The notes beneath the pieces were generated by a model. It was not told where the DNA came from. It saw only the letters and a list, made by a program, of their open reading frames with translations, and did no database searches. Positions 1 through 11,200 of a stretch of 64,000 nucleotides of DNA are shown piece by piece. Every line of letters begins with the position of its first letter. Within the stretch, counting starts at the first letter, position 1. The translations under genes and the position numbers were made by a program. Origin of the DNA: Adiantum capillus-veneris (lineage: Eukaryota > Streptophyta > Polypodiopsida > Polypodiales > Pteridaceae). Where the stretch lies: assembly GCA_014529385.2 (NCBI GenBank), contig CM043959.1:57638753-57702752 (forward strand), written 5' to 3'.

Positions 1-2160
1 TGAGTACGTAAGAAGTTTTCCCATGATTATTTCATTATTTTTAACACAATAACTTATGCACACGATGTGTTTATGATCACGTGCGTGCATAAAAAGCGCT
101 TTTCGTTTCACGTCATAAAAGCGGTAGGAACACAGTTTTGGTCATAACTCACAACCGTTATGAATCAGCCCAAACCCTTTAAACCAAAGATAAAACACAT
201 CATTTAGAACATTTTCTCTCTTTGCCGTCATGTGAACTTCACGCACGAGCTAAGCGATATGGTCAAAAAATAGCTTGTTGTCCACTACACATTCGAAATT
301 TTGGACCCAAGCTCCTTCGAGAACCACTATATAGATTCACCGTATGGAAAAATCCACTTAGCCAATTGAAATATTGATTAAAATTGATGATAAATGTATT
401 TAGGTCTCCGTTATCTCTTTGAGAATGCGAGTTATTAATCATTCCATTACCGGTTTTACCTACGCGTTGTCGGGGTGCTACCAAGGGGGAGTACCATATG
501 ACATCGTGAGTTAACTGAGCCGTTTATGTATGATTTATGGTTTAGTTTGGTGAGTTTATTTCAAGTATTAGATGTCCATAAACTCATGTGAGAGTATATG
601 GTTAGTCAATCCGAACCGCACATGCAGATATGAATAAAGCGGCTTTTTTTTTGTATTACCGTTTTTTGCGTGAGTATCATATAGGCAAAGTGATGTGATG
701 GAGTGTTAGTATATAATATGGAGCTGAGCTTGATGCATTGGTTTGAGGCCAAAAAATTTCATTTGCATGTTATGCATGCTCCCAAAAATGGCAAAAAGTT
801 GTTTTTCACATATGTGTGAAGTTATGGTTTATGGTTGGCCTAAGGGTCAGAGCTGTTTTGTATCATGTTTATGGTGATGGAATGATATCATATGATGTAT
901 GGAACCTTATGGATAGATTTGGATGCCTCATGTGCATAGGTATGATTGCTTTGCACCTTTCTAGGTCAAAACTAGCCCTATGTGCTAGAGAGGTGAAGTG
1001 CAGATATGGTGCATCGACGTTGCATGATTATATGTTGTCAAAATTGGATTTTTATATCATGTTTAGTTGTTGGTCGTACTTATTTTATGCATGAAAATCT
1101 CATGTCTTAAGGGCCCATGTGTGTGGACTCCGATTAACGCACTGGATATGTTAAACTCCAAGCCTGGGAGTTGGTTCAGTGAGATTATGATTTGTGGATA
1201 TGGGCTGAGATTCCCTCATGGATTATGGTTGTGATTTTATGGTGGAAGCCAGTGTGGCTCTTTGTTTTTTTTTCGGATATGGTTATGCTACCAAAATACT
1301 ACCAAAATTTTTGCAGCCATGTTATATTCCAAAGTGGTTATGCAGGATTGGTTGTGCCTCACCCGAGTTGGGTGGAGTGCTCACTCGTGTGATGTGATTG
1401 GATTCTGATTTATGTTAGATCATGAAGTGATTAGGATGGTTTATGGTAGACGTGTAAGGGTCGAGACCCTGTACAGTCTCGCTTAGAAAAGACTATTTGT
1501 GTATATGGAAGGTGCTATTGTGATTGGACTCACATGTTATGTTTCTCATGGTAGCGTCGCTACAAGACTAGGATCACCTACATTGCTTAGCCTTAGATAA
1601 AAGGGTCGGTGACCTGGGGCTTTGTTGGATTGGGGATGTTGCCTAGGTCTTTCTTTTTTTGTTAAACTCATCTACACGATTAGTGCGCCGGGGGTTGAGC
1701 GACGTACACGGCTAACGCGTCGGGGATTTTACCTTGGATTTGCCTAAACACCCGATGTTGGGAAACAAAGAGGCATGGCACCTAAACTAGTATGGTTGGT
1801 GTTGATACCCTACCACCTACTGGTACGTGGGATCCTTTCAGAGCTCGCGTTCATGGAGGGAGGAAAAGCAACATCAGCTTATCTCTGGCTCAGGTAGGTT
1901 GGAGGTGTTCTGGCTCGCTCCTGGCGAAGTGAAATTCTCTCTATCCGTAGTAGAGCGGAAGTGGATGGGTGGACCGGTTGATCCCTACACAAGGTCCGGT
2001 GCTTTGCTAGTTATTTTGTCATATTCTTTTTGATGTTATGATATACCCAGATTTTGTCGTTACATTAATACATGGTTGCTTGTTTCATTTAGATGGGGCA
2101 TTTAAAGAATCTTTGTTGTCATACTCTTGTGTCTCTGTGCACTCTAATTCACCCTCCACT

Positions 2161-2165
<5 letters not shown>
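1..2165. other. No recognisable gene (about 2.1 kb)
   Basis: Both strands hold only short open frames with no family resemblance I can name and no splice-bounded exon that looks coding. The sequence is AT-rich to about 1.1 kb and then mixed. It may be old LTR or intergenic DNA; I see no direct repeat partner for it elsewhere in the window. Confidence 0.5.

Positions 2166-2239
<74 letters not shown>
2166..2239. repeat. (CT)n microsatellite, about 74 bp
   Basis: An uninterrupted CT dinucleotide run. Unlike the tracts at 17.7, 50.0, 57.1, 58.5 and 61.9 kb it is not preceded by the TTTC-type tail of a LINE, so its origin is unclear. The Ser-Leu repeat frames across it are artefacts of the dinucleotide. 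Confidence 0.97.
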
Positions 2240-2243
<4 letters not shown>

Positions 2244-3546
2244 GCAGTGCGATGTACACATATATTAACCCTCCACAATGTTTTTTTGTTCTTGAGTATG
2301 CTTTCATCCACATCACACCCATTCAAGGGTAGCGCTAGCCGCTAGGTGCCTCTAGATGCAATCCGACTCATGGCCTAAACTCTATGCTTGGTCGAGCACT
2401 GAGAACTCCTTCCCTATGCAAATGCTTTCACAACTCTGATGTATATTGAAAATCATATAAAGGTGTAAATTGTATATTTTGTGCATGGACCCTTGGGGAG
2501 GGGTATCTCTCATTGTAATTTGTAAACCACATTCGTCATTGTAATTGGTCTCCAATGTTTAAGTTGAGAGCAAGCAAGTTTCTTCGGGCCACACATGGGC
2601 GCATGGGAGAATTCAACTCGGACTTGTCTACACAAGGGCACCTACACACGGCTGCCTCTCATGAGAGAGGGCAGCCCTTTTGGCCTATAAAAAGAGGCCT
2701 CTTCTACACATAAAATGCATTTTGAAGTTGATGTGAGGTGGTGAGAGTGAAGAAGGCAGGAGCTCCATTAAGGGTATAATCCTTTTGTAACCTACTTCTA
2801 GTTTAAAGTTCTAAAGCCATTGAGTGGCTGCTTTTTTCGTGGATGTAGCCCACATTGGGCTCTACTCTAAAATATCTCGTGTGTGAAAATTATCTCTCTT
2901 CATTAAGTAAACTACTATAATATCTACTTAGCTATGCCCTATTTTCTAACAGGCTGGAAGGTTGTTGATTGGTTGTCAATGGGTTGTATTGTCTACATTT
3001 ATTGATGAATCTATTGATTAGGTTCACTCTACTATAGCATCTTGAATGTCCAAACTTGTCTCTGGTGTGAGAGATGATGACGCATTGTCCATTGTAGCAA
3101 TCCAAATCCTTCAATTGACTTCATAGCTTCTTTCTTGACTTTGTCTCGCTAGAACTCTTATTGAACTCTTGAGAACTTCATGAAGTTCTATCGCAATTGT
3201 AGCTGGCTTTGCGGTCGATTGGTAGCCAAATTCTTGGGAAGCCTATGCGGAATTCTTGTTCAAGAAGAAGATTCTTTGGAGTCCATGTCTGCTTTCTATC
3301 TTCTCGAGGGTTGTGGTAGACTTTAGCAGCGTTCGGTGTGGTCCTTTTGTATAACTTCTTAGGTATCATGGGATATTGTCAAGATTGATACCCATTTGGA
3401 CTTCTTCATTGGGAGATTATTGATTGCATTCCATATGATGTAACAATGGGAGTATGAAAGTGGAGGCTTCGTGACAAGCTGGTCGACTAGGAGGGTGCCC
3501 GTCTGGTCCATCTTCTAACATTTCGCCCTTCCTAGCCATTGCACGT
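2240..3546. other. Stretch without a recognised gene, up to the G1 insertion
   Basis: It contains the TATA/hairpin promoter at 2650-2693 and a possible LTR end near 2951 (TTTTCTAACA). On the minus strand short frames lie at 2932-3114, 3178-3369 and 3417-3546; the last one runs into the G1 LTR. They look like scraps of an older element, but I recognise no domain. Confidence 0.4.
2650..2693 (+). promoter_or_regulatory. TATA box with adjoining hairpin, probably an LTR promoter
   Basis: Arms at 2650-2660 and 2665-2676 pair with one bulged G around a 4-nt loop (GGCTGCC... against ...GGCAGCC), and CTATAAAAA follows at 2685-2693. A possible LTR terminus (TTTTCTAACA, to about 2951) lies some 260 bp downstream. 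That is a plausible R-U5 length, so this may be a solo or partial LTR on the plus strand. The tRNA primer site expected after a 5' LTR is not obvious. Confidence 0.4.
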
Positions 3547-5560
3547 TGGAGAGGGGGAATAGGTAACACACCCAGCACACAAAATATTTGCCTCTCTATA
3601 GCCAAGGGATTCCACAACACCCCTAACCTCTCAAATAACACCTTCAAATTGGCTAATTTGCACTAAAAACTCCACTTTAGCATACAAAACAACAATCTCA
3701 CACCTTGCAAAAAAAACACCCCACAACACAAATGCACCACACTGCTCAACTCACCATGTCCGACTCACAAAACACTCCTAATCTGCCCTCTTGGTAGCAC
3801 CTTTCGAGCTGCAGGCAAACCCTCTACAAGCAATGGCCAATACACGAAGAGCGAAAGAAAAGGAGGGGATGGGGAGAAGCAACACAAGAGATTGGGGCAA
3901 ATGAGTGGTATTATTGCATAGGGAGTAGTACAATCAATGTATGCAGCGTCAATGGCTAGCTTAACAACACACAAGCTTCGAGCTTCCAATCACACACCCA
4001 TGCAAAAAAGCCCTCAAATTTTCGCATTTACAACCTTTTATAGGGGTGCCTCTAGGAGGCCCAAAAAAGGAAAAAAGGACTCGCGTGGCTTTCACTTACA
4101 GCTTCAATTAGAATTTGTTTGCATTGCCAACACTTGGCATAATTCATATTTGGAAAGAATTACATGGTGTGCACTTTGGGTCTTTGTCCCTTCCATTTGG
4201 CCGCCCGAATCCCCCTTGGGCCTCTCTTGCCTTGGCTTGTTCTTTAACTACCCCGTCATCACCTCTTTGCAGCGAGACCCCTCCCCTGTCGAGGCAATAG
4301 CGATGTCGCTATTGGGGGGGGGAGGGGGGGAGGGTATACACCCCTATCCTCAAAAAATTTGACCCTTAACGGGCGTGGGCACATCCCCGTACAGGCTGCC
4401 ACATCATCACCAAAATTTCACCCCATGCGGGCGCTCGCCGGCACGCCACCTTCCTGCACCGCCAAAATCACCACCAAACGCCACCGGGCGCCGCCAAGTC
4501 CACGTGCGCAGCGCCTGCGCCCACACGCCATTGCCATGGGAGGGAGAGCTCCCCTCTCTCTCCCCTCTTGTGACTACTATAGAGCTCACGCTCCTGATGA
4601 TATACCACGGCTCCCAACCCGTTCACTGCGCATGTGGGGCAATCCCCACCACGTGTCAGCCCCTCAGAGCTCAGGCCTCAAGGCTTTTGAAAAGAAACCA
4701 AACCAACTTTTTTTTTTATAACAAAACTTTGTTTTCTCTACTTGTCCTGCATGCTCATTGGTCTCTGATGGCCCATTTGCAAAGTTGTGAACTCGGCAAA
4801 AAACTCATTGAATCGACTCCGTCTTCCCCCAACTTTTGCCCCACTTCATGACTCTCCTAGCCCTCGAACCGAGGCCACCAAAACCCGATCAAATCATATG
4901 CAATTAACTTCGGACAAGAACACCCAATCTTCCGACTTCCATATCTTTCCGCTCCGGACTCCGTTTGCCATGCAGTCACTTCTTGCTAGCTCCGTATGAT
5001 GCACACCCTGCTCCAGAACTTTGTCGGTGCTCAAAAGATGCCAAATGGCACATTTTCCAATGCGGCCAAGTGGGCTCAAACCCGGCCCCCAGAAAAACTT
5101 CAATTGATCATATCTTGCAAACCATGGCTCCGATCCGCAATCCGAAAAGACGGGTAGGCTCCATGAATTGAGCTCTACACATCTATACCTCAATTTCCAC
5201 TTGGATCACCTGTCCCCCAGCTGCCCTGTCCGGCAAGAATCTGCACACCACCGAGACTTCAACCTTCAATAACTTGGGCTCCATAGCTCGGTTTGATGAG
5301 CCGTCTAGACCTGCTCCTTTAGCACTTCAAGCTCTTCATTTCTGGACCCAAAAGCTATACTTTGTATCTCCTTCACTTGCTACCCCAATTAGCCCCTCAT
5401 GGAGCCTTTCTTGGCCTATAAGCCGCATCATGCATACAATTCCGCTGCTACCTGCCATCCCATGATTTTGATAGCTGCTCCAGTCCTTTGCAATTCTTCT
5501 GCTTGCCCGCATACATCTGCCTATGCCACCTTCTAGAGTCGACACACTTTGGCTGCACCA
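3547..5560 (-). repeat. G1 3' LTR (about 2.0 kb)
   Basis: It matches 6547-8581 over its whole length with a modest number of substitutions by eye. Read on the minus strand it starts TGGTGCAGCC and ends CTCTCCA. It contains an interrupted poly-G tract (4314-4334) and a good TATA box. Its first and last parts also resemble the ends of the 3.16 kb LTR at 18804-21967. Several overlapping frames of 60-150 codons on both strands have no family resemblance and are not annotated as genes. Confidence 0.88.
4034..4043 (-). promoter_or_regulatory. TATA box of G1 3' LTR
   Basis: The minus strand reads CTATAAAAGG, an exact plant TATA consensus, conserved at the same place in the other LTR copy. The orientation agrees with that of the integrase remnant. 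Confidence 0.7.
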
Positions 5561-5580
5561 TCATTGCCCACCCCCCTGTT
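5561..5580 (-). other. Possible polypurine tract of G1
   Basis: Just inside the 3' LTR the minus strand reads AACAGGGGGGTGGGCAATGA. The purine bias and position fit a plus-strand primer site, though the match is imperfect. Confidence 0.4.
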
Positions 5581-5762
5581 GAGCATTTATGCTCAACCAC
5601 AAGAGAGATTTATTTCACTATAAACTGCAAAACCTGGCACACACTATGAGAAAACTAAAAAACCATATGTACACTGTTTTATTGCACCCTATTCCCAAAC
5701 CTTCAAGTGGGTTGCCCCACCCCCTGCATAAGAATCTGATGCACCGCTGGCACTAACTCCCT

Positions 5763-6614
5763 TTAAAAGTAGATCTTGAGACGTAGACCATTTATCCTTT
5801 GTTTAAGAAACCGGCCATCCAACCTGGCTAGGGCATAAGTACCATTGGGAAAAACTTGATGAACCTTGTAAGGTCCCGTCCACTTTTTCTTGAACTTATT
5901 CTGAAAAGTGAAATCAAGATAACTCTCGTATTTCATCACTAGATGGCCCTTGTCAATTTGCTTGACTGGCAAATGTTGGTTGAACTTTGCTACCCTTCTT
6001 TCTCGTTGCTTCACATAAAAATCCGTCGCTGCCTCATGATCCATCTTCAAAGGTTCGAGACTTGTAATCCTATCCTGCAAAATATCTTGATGAGTTTTAT
6101 CAATTCGCCATAGACCTTTGAGAACCCCTAGTTGCACATGCACAAGCAGGATCGCTTCCTTGCCATATACCAATTCATAGGGAGTGAAGTTGGTTGCCAC
6201 CTTATATGAAGTCCTGTAAGTCCACAAACATTTATCAAGGTTAGATTCCCACTCTTCAACCTGTTGGTATATATACTTCGTAAGCATCTTGACTATCTGT
6301 CCATTTGCACTCTCCACCAAACCATTGCACTGCGGGTGGTATGGAGATGAAAATCGGTGTTGAATCCCCAATTTGTCCACCAGAGCACGCACCAACTTAC
6401 TTCTGAATCCATGTCCTCGATCTGATATAAGCACCCAAGGCAGTCCAAAACGACAACATATGCAATCAAATACAAACTGAGCAACATTATGCGCATTTAC
6501 CTCTTTGACTGCTTTAGCCTCGACCTCCCTGGGGGCACCAAAAGAGGGAGAGGGGAAATAGGAAACACACCCAACACACAAAATATTTGCCTCTCTATAG
6601 CCTAGGGATTCCAC
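5763..6614 (-). pseudogene. Ty3/gypsy integrase C-terminal fragment of G1
   Basis: The frame of 283 codons begins inside the 5' LTR; the first ~25 residues are LTR translation. Integrase sequence starts near VEAKAVKEV and continues through the second catalytic Asp (ISDRG) and the catalytic Glu (NGLVESANG), then the GPY/F-type C-terminal module (KKWTGPYKV) and the tail NGLRLKIYF with a stop at 5763. The HHCC zinc domain and first catalytic Asp are absent, so it cannot be an active integrase. The join between LTR and mid-integrase near 6540 marks a large internal deletion. No chromodomain follows, which places it in a different gypsy lineage from G2 and G5 below. Confidence 0.88.
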
Positions 6615-7030
6615 AACACCCCTAACCTCTCAAATAACACCTTCAAATTGGCTAATTTGCACTAACAACTCCACTTTAGCATACAAAACAACTATCTCAC
6701 ACCTTGCAAAAAAACACCCAACAAACAAATGCACCCACACTACTCAACTGACCCTGTCCGACTCACAAAACACTCCTAATTTTCCCTCTTGGTAACACCT
6801 TTCGAGCTGCAGGCAAACCCTCTGCAAGCAATGGCCAATACACGAAGAGTGAAAGAAAAGGAGGGGATGGGGAGAAGCAACACAAGAGATTGGGGCAAAT
6901 GAGTGTATTATTGCATAGGGAGTAGTACAATCAATGTATGCAGCTTCAATGGCTATCTTAACAACACACAAGCTTCAAGCTTCCAATCACACACCCATGC
7001 AAAAAAGCCCTCAAATTTTCGCATTTACAA

Positions 7031-7040
7031 CCTTTTATAG
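7031..7040 (-). promoter_or_regulatory. TATA box of G1 5' LTR
   Basis: The minus strand reads CTATAAAAGG, identical to the site at 4034-4043. Transcription would run leftwards into the deleted internal region. Confidence 0.7.
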
Positions 7041-7316
7041 GGGTGCCTCTAGGAGGCCCAAAAAAGGAAAAAAGGATGAGTTTCTCCTCCCGTGGCTTTC
7101 ACTTAGAGCTTCAATTAGAATTTGTTTGCATTGCCAACACTTGGCATAGTTCATTTTTGGAAAGAATTACATGGTGGCACTTTGGGTCTTTGTCCCTTCC
7201 ATTTGGCCGCCCGGATCCCCCTTGGGCCTCTCTTGCCTTGGCTTGTTCTTTAACTGCCCCGTCATCACCTCTTTGCAGCGAGACCCCTCCCCTGTCGAGG
7301 CAATAGCGATGTCGCT

Positions 7317-7319
<3 letters not shown>

Positions 7320-7357
<38 letters not shown>
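7320..7357 (+). repeat. Poly-G homopolymer, 38 nt
   Basis: An uninterrupted run of 38 G on the plus strand inside the 5' LTR. The matching place in the other LTR (4314-4334) has only G7, AG7 and AG3-type blocks, so the run has expanded. An assembly length error is possible in such a tract. Confidence 0.9.
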
Positions 7358-7360
<3 letters not shown>

Positions 7361-8627
7361 CACCCCTATCCTCAAAAAATTTGACCCTTAACGGGCGTGG
7401 GCACATCCCCCTACGGGCTGCCACGTCATCACCGAAATTTCACCCCACGCAGGCGCCGACGGGCACGCCACCTCTCTACACCGCCAAAATCACCACCAAA
7501 CGCCACTGGGCACCGCCAGGTCCGCGTGCGCAGCGCCTGCGCCCACACGCCATCGCCATGGGAGGGAGAGCTCCCCTCTCTCTCCCCTCTTGTGACTACT
7601 ATAGAGCTCACGCTCCTGATGATATACCATAGCTCCCAGCCCGTTCACTGCGCATGTGGGGCAATCCCCGCCACATGTCAGCCCCTCAGAGCTCATGCCT
7701 CAAGGCTTTTGAAAAGAAACCAAACCAACTTTTTCTTTTAAAACAAAACTTTGTTTTCTCTACTTGTCTGCATGCTCATTGGTCTAGGATGGCCTATTCG
7801 CAGAGCTGTCGAACTCGGCAAAAAACTCATTGAATCGACTCCGTCTTCCCCCAACTTTGCCCCACTTCATGACTCTCCTAGCCCTCGAACCGAGGCCGCC
7901 AAAACCCGATCAAATCATCTGCAATTAACTTCGTACAAGAACACCCAATCTTCCGACTTCCATATCTTTCCGCTCCGGACTCCGTTTGGCATGCAGTCAC
8001 TTCCTGCTAGCTCCGTATGATGCACACCCTGCTCCAGAACTTCGTCGGTGCTCAAAAGATGCCAGATGGCACATTCTCCAATGCGGCAAAGTGGGCTCAG
8101 ACCCGGCCCCCAGAAAAACTTCAATTGATCATATCTTGCAAACCATGGCTCCGATCCGCAATCCGAAAAGACGGGTAGGCTCCATAAATTGAGCTCTACA
8201 CATCTATACCTCGATTTCCACTTGGATCACCTGTCCCCCAGCTGCCCTGTCCGGCAAGAATCTGCAAACCACCGAGACTTCAACCTTCAATAACTTGGGC
8301 TCCGTAGCTCGGTTTGATGAGCCATCTGGACCTACTCCTTGAGCACTTCAAGCTCTTCATTTTTGGACCCAAAAGTTGTACTTTGCATCTCCTTCACTTG
8401 CTACCCCAATTAGCCCCTCATGGAGCCTTTCTTGGCCTGTAAGCCGCATCATGCATACAATTCCGCTGCTACCTTCCATCCCATGATTTTCCTAGCTGCT
8501 CCAGTCCTTTGCTATGCTTCTGCTTGCCCGCATACATCTGCCCATGCCACCTTCTAGAGTCGACACACTTTGGCTGCACCAACGTCCTCATGCAAGCTGC
8601 GTCTTCAGGTTGAGATCCACTTCATCT

Positions 8628-8993
8628 TCAGTAGTCGAAGGTCCGCTTTTCGAGTGTCTTTGTGATGTTTCTGAATTTCTTTACCCTTGCAACTACATCT
8701 GCTTGGATTGCCAAATCTTTGAAGGAATTATTCATGATTGCACTTTGATATGCAATATGATGAGGTGTAAGATCCTTCTTGAGGGGGTTGAAGATGGTGC
8801 AGTCCATCTCAAAAAATCTGGTCATGGATGCCTCCTCGAATGTTTGCATGTAGTGTAAGGGTAAAAACATGACTCTGGCGTGCATGCCTATGATGATATT
8901 GCGGTTGGGGGCTTCTATCTCCAAGTTCCAAGCAATGCCCTTGGTTCCTTCAAGGAACACTTTCCATGGGTGCTCTAATGATTTGATCAACAA
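8628..8993 (-). CDS. Hypothetical protein fragment, 121 aa, not recognised
   Basis: An open frame on the minus strand lies 47 bp from the G1 insertion point. Composition is ordinary and protein-like (HPWKVFLEG, HARVMFLPL, MTRFFEMDCTIFNPL), not a simple-repeat artefact. I cannot assign a family. A second minus-strand frame continues after its stop, suggesting a decayed longer coding sequence. G1 may have inserted in or next to it, but the other side of the element (below 3546) gives no convincing continuation. It could be a scrap of an older transposon. Confidence 0.3.
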   Translation of the reverse strand: MLIKSLEHPWKVFLEGTKGIAWNLEIEAPNRNIIIGMHARVMFLPLHYMQTFEEASMTRFFEMDCTIFNPLKKDLTPHHIAYQSAIMNNSFKDLAIQADVVARVKKFRNITKTLEKRTFDY

Positions 8994-10081
8994 AAAAACT
9001 TGTGGATATTGGAGTGCGTGTTAATGCCATGTGGTATTCTACATACCTCAAACTATTGAACTCCATAATAGGACCAACAAAAACTGAGCTCCAGGCAGCT
9101 TATAGAGGAACAATGGTTAGTTTGGGACAAGCCAATGTCTCAATCAACATCGATGGTAACCATTGCTTTCATCAAATCCACATCATGACAGATACGGAAC
9201 TTAATGAAGAAATCATCTTGGTAGTTTCATGGATGTGCACATACAAAGCAATACCATATTGGTAGGATGATACTCTGAAGTACCACCTCAAAGGCACATT
9301 GTACATCACTTCCTTAGCACAAACCGATCATATTTGGAATGTACAACTAGAGCCAGAGGAGCCGCATCACACCATTAGGACACAACCATCTACAAACATC
9401 CATGGGAGACAGATCAAACATATTTGGGAAAGAAATCCATCCTGGAAACCAAGCCAAAGAAAATATGGATACCGCAACCATTTACAAACATCCATTGGAG
9501 ACAAATCAAACACGTTTTGGAAAGAAATCCATCCTGGAAACCAAGCCAAAGCAAATATGGATACCCAAAGTATTACTTTCACATCAGTCTTTCACATTAG
9601 CCAGGCCAAGCAAGCCAAGCCTTCTATAAACTAAAATCCCTCAAAGAAAGCTTAAACGGTGGACGGGATCCAAACAACAACCAAATGCTTCATCAAGTTG
9701 GATACCCAAGTACATATGGATTCCCAAGTTCAAACCGGAGAAGCCAACAACCGCATAAGAACCAACATGGTAATGGAGACCAAAACAATCAAACCGACAA
9801 CCATCTTTAAAGTCACCAAAAGCAATCTTCAAGTAGGTACCCAAAGTTAAGCCAAGCCAAGTCACCAACCCACCAATAGTACTCACTAAACCAAACATCA
9901 AAGAACGAGCAATTCATTTTCAAAGACTTTTGTTCAAAAAACGCACTTTAGATGAAACCTCAACAACGAAAACCACTGAACAATCCGTTCAGTACCCACA
10001 TCTTGCACAACACAGTGTTATCCATTGCATCTCTTCCATAAGCATTATAGGACCACATTCCATGGCTTTGCGTAGACACGA

Positions 10082-10083
<2 letters not shown>
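8994..10083. other. Stretch without a recognised gene
   Basis: It contains the 92-bp tandem duplication at 9383-9566 and scattered CCAAGCCAAG-like words around 9600-9860. Frames are short and unrecognised. Confidence 0.45.
9383..9566 (+). repeat. Tandem duplication, 2 x 92 bp
   Basis: The unit beginning CAACCAT(C/T)TACAAACATCC starts at 9383 and again at 9475. The copies differ at a few positions. No coding role is visible. Confidence 0.85.
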
Positions 10084-10121
<38 letters not shown>

Positions 10122-10130
10122 TGTGTGTGT
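10084..10130. repeat. (GT)n microsatellite
   Basis: A GT dinucleotide run with one TTTG interruption. Confidence 0.95.
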
Positions 10131-10614
10131 AAGAGATATAAAAGAGAGCACACAAGGAATCTTGGCAACACATGACTACAATCTTGGGTGATTGCAAGGG
10201 CATTGCTTGGATGGTGGAAATTGTACGTAAATACATGTTGCAGATGATTAAGCAATTTTAGGAGCCATGGGATTGAGAGGCTGGCCTGTGGCCAAGTGAC
10301 ATCCAGACACACCGAAAGTGTTCTATGGATAGCCAAGGATAAGGCTCAAAGTGTTGTGGAGACATAAAAAGATAAGGCGCATGGCACAATGGTGCCAAAG
10401 GACAAGCCCACGACAAAAGCTGGGCATTAGTGTCCTTCAATGCCCATTTAATTATGCTCACTTGAGAATTATGCTGGTTCTTCAACCAAGGCTTGAGCCT
10501 TGAAGGCCAAGTACACAACATACAATATGTGGATGTAGTGAAGGCAAGATGGCCTTCCTTAGCTAGCAAGGATATTGGACATGTATTGTAAACAAAAAAA
10601 ATTTAACGGTGTGG

Positions 10615-10916
<302 letters not shown>

Positions 10917-11200
10917 CCATCTCCTTTGATCTGTGCGCCTCCTCCCCTGCACCTCGCCCACCTTCCCCATCCCCGTGCCTCTATGCGTGAAGACCTCCCC
11001 TTTGCCCCTTCAAAATTCAAGGCTCCTAGCTTTAAGCGCCTCGACAGATGGCCTGGCTCCATGCATGAGCCCTATGATAACTCGGCCTTGCAGTTGTGAA
11101 TGCCATTGGTCCAGGTCTTTGACTGGAATGCTGACCCCTATCTCCTCACTTATGGCCCCATCAGAAATGTCATGCTCCTGATGTAGCTTAGGTTCTCCTT

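Larger units (their letters stand above)
3547..8581 (-). mobile_element. LTR retrotransposon G1, internally deleted Ty3/gypsy element
   Basis: Two direct repeats of about 2.0 kb (3547-5560 and 6547-8581) flank only 986 bp of internal DNA, which carries the C-terminal half of a Ty3/gypsy integrase on the minus strand. The repeat ends read TG...CA. The flanks share ACGT (3543-3546 and 8582-8585), a candidate 4-bp target duplication; a usual 5-bp duplication is not clear. All of gag, protease, RT, RNase H and the first half of integrase are missing, so the element could move only with proteins supplied in trans. In its sense direction the 5' LTR is 6547-8581 and the 3' LTR is 3547-5560. Confidence 0.85.
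6547..8581 (-). repeat. G1 5' LTR (about 2.0 kb)
   Basis: Partner of 3547-5560. It differs mainly by substitutions and by a greatly expanded poly-G tract (7320-7357). The right-hand boundary is sharp: similarity stops after ...GGCTGCACCA at 8581. Confidence 0.88.

Noticed and set aside
4359-4851. Overlapping frames of 120-158 codons in the G1 LTR (and copies at 7.2-7.7 kb)
   Set aside because: They lie in GC-rich LTR DNA, appear on both strands and match no domain; the frames change between the two LTR copies.
6521-6546. A primer-binding site for G1 at TTTGGTGCCCCCAGGG (minus strand)
   Set aside because: The same bases encode integrase sequence at the deletion junction and match no tRNA end I can name with confidence.
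9383-9566. Tandem repeat as a CRISPR-like array
   Set aside because: Only two adjacent 92-bp copies without regular spacers, in a plant genome.
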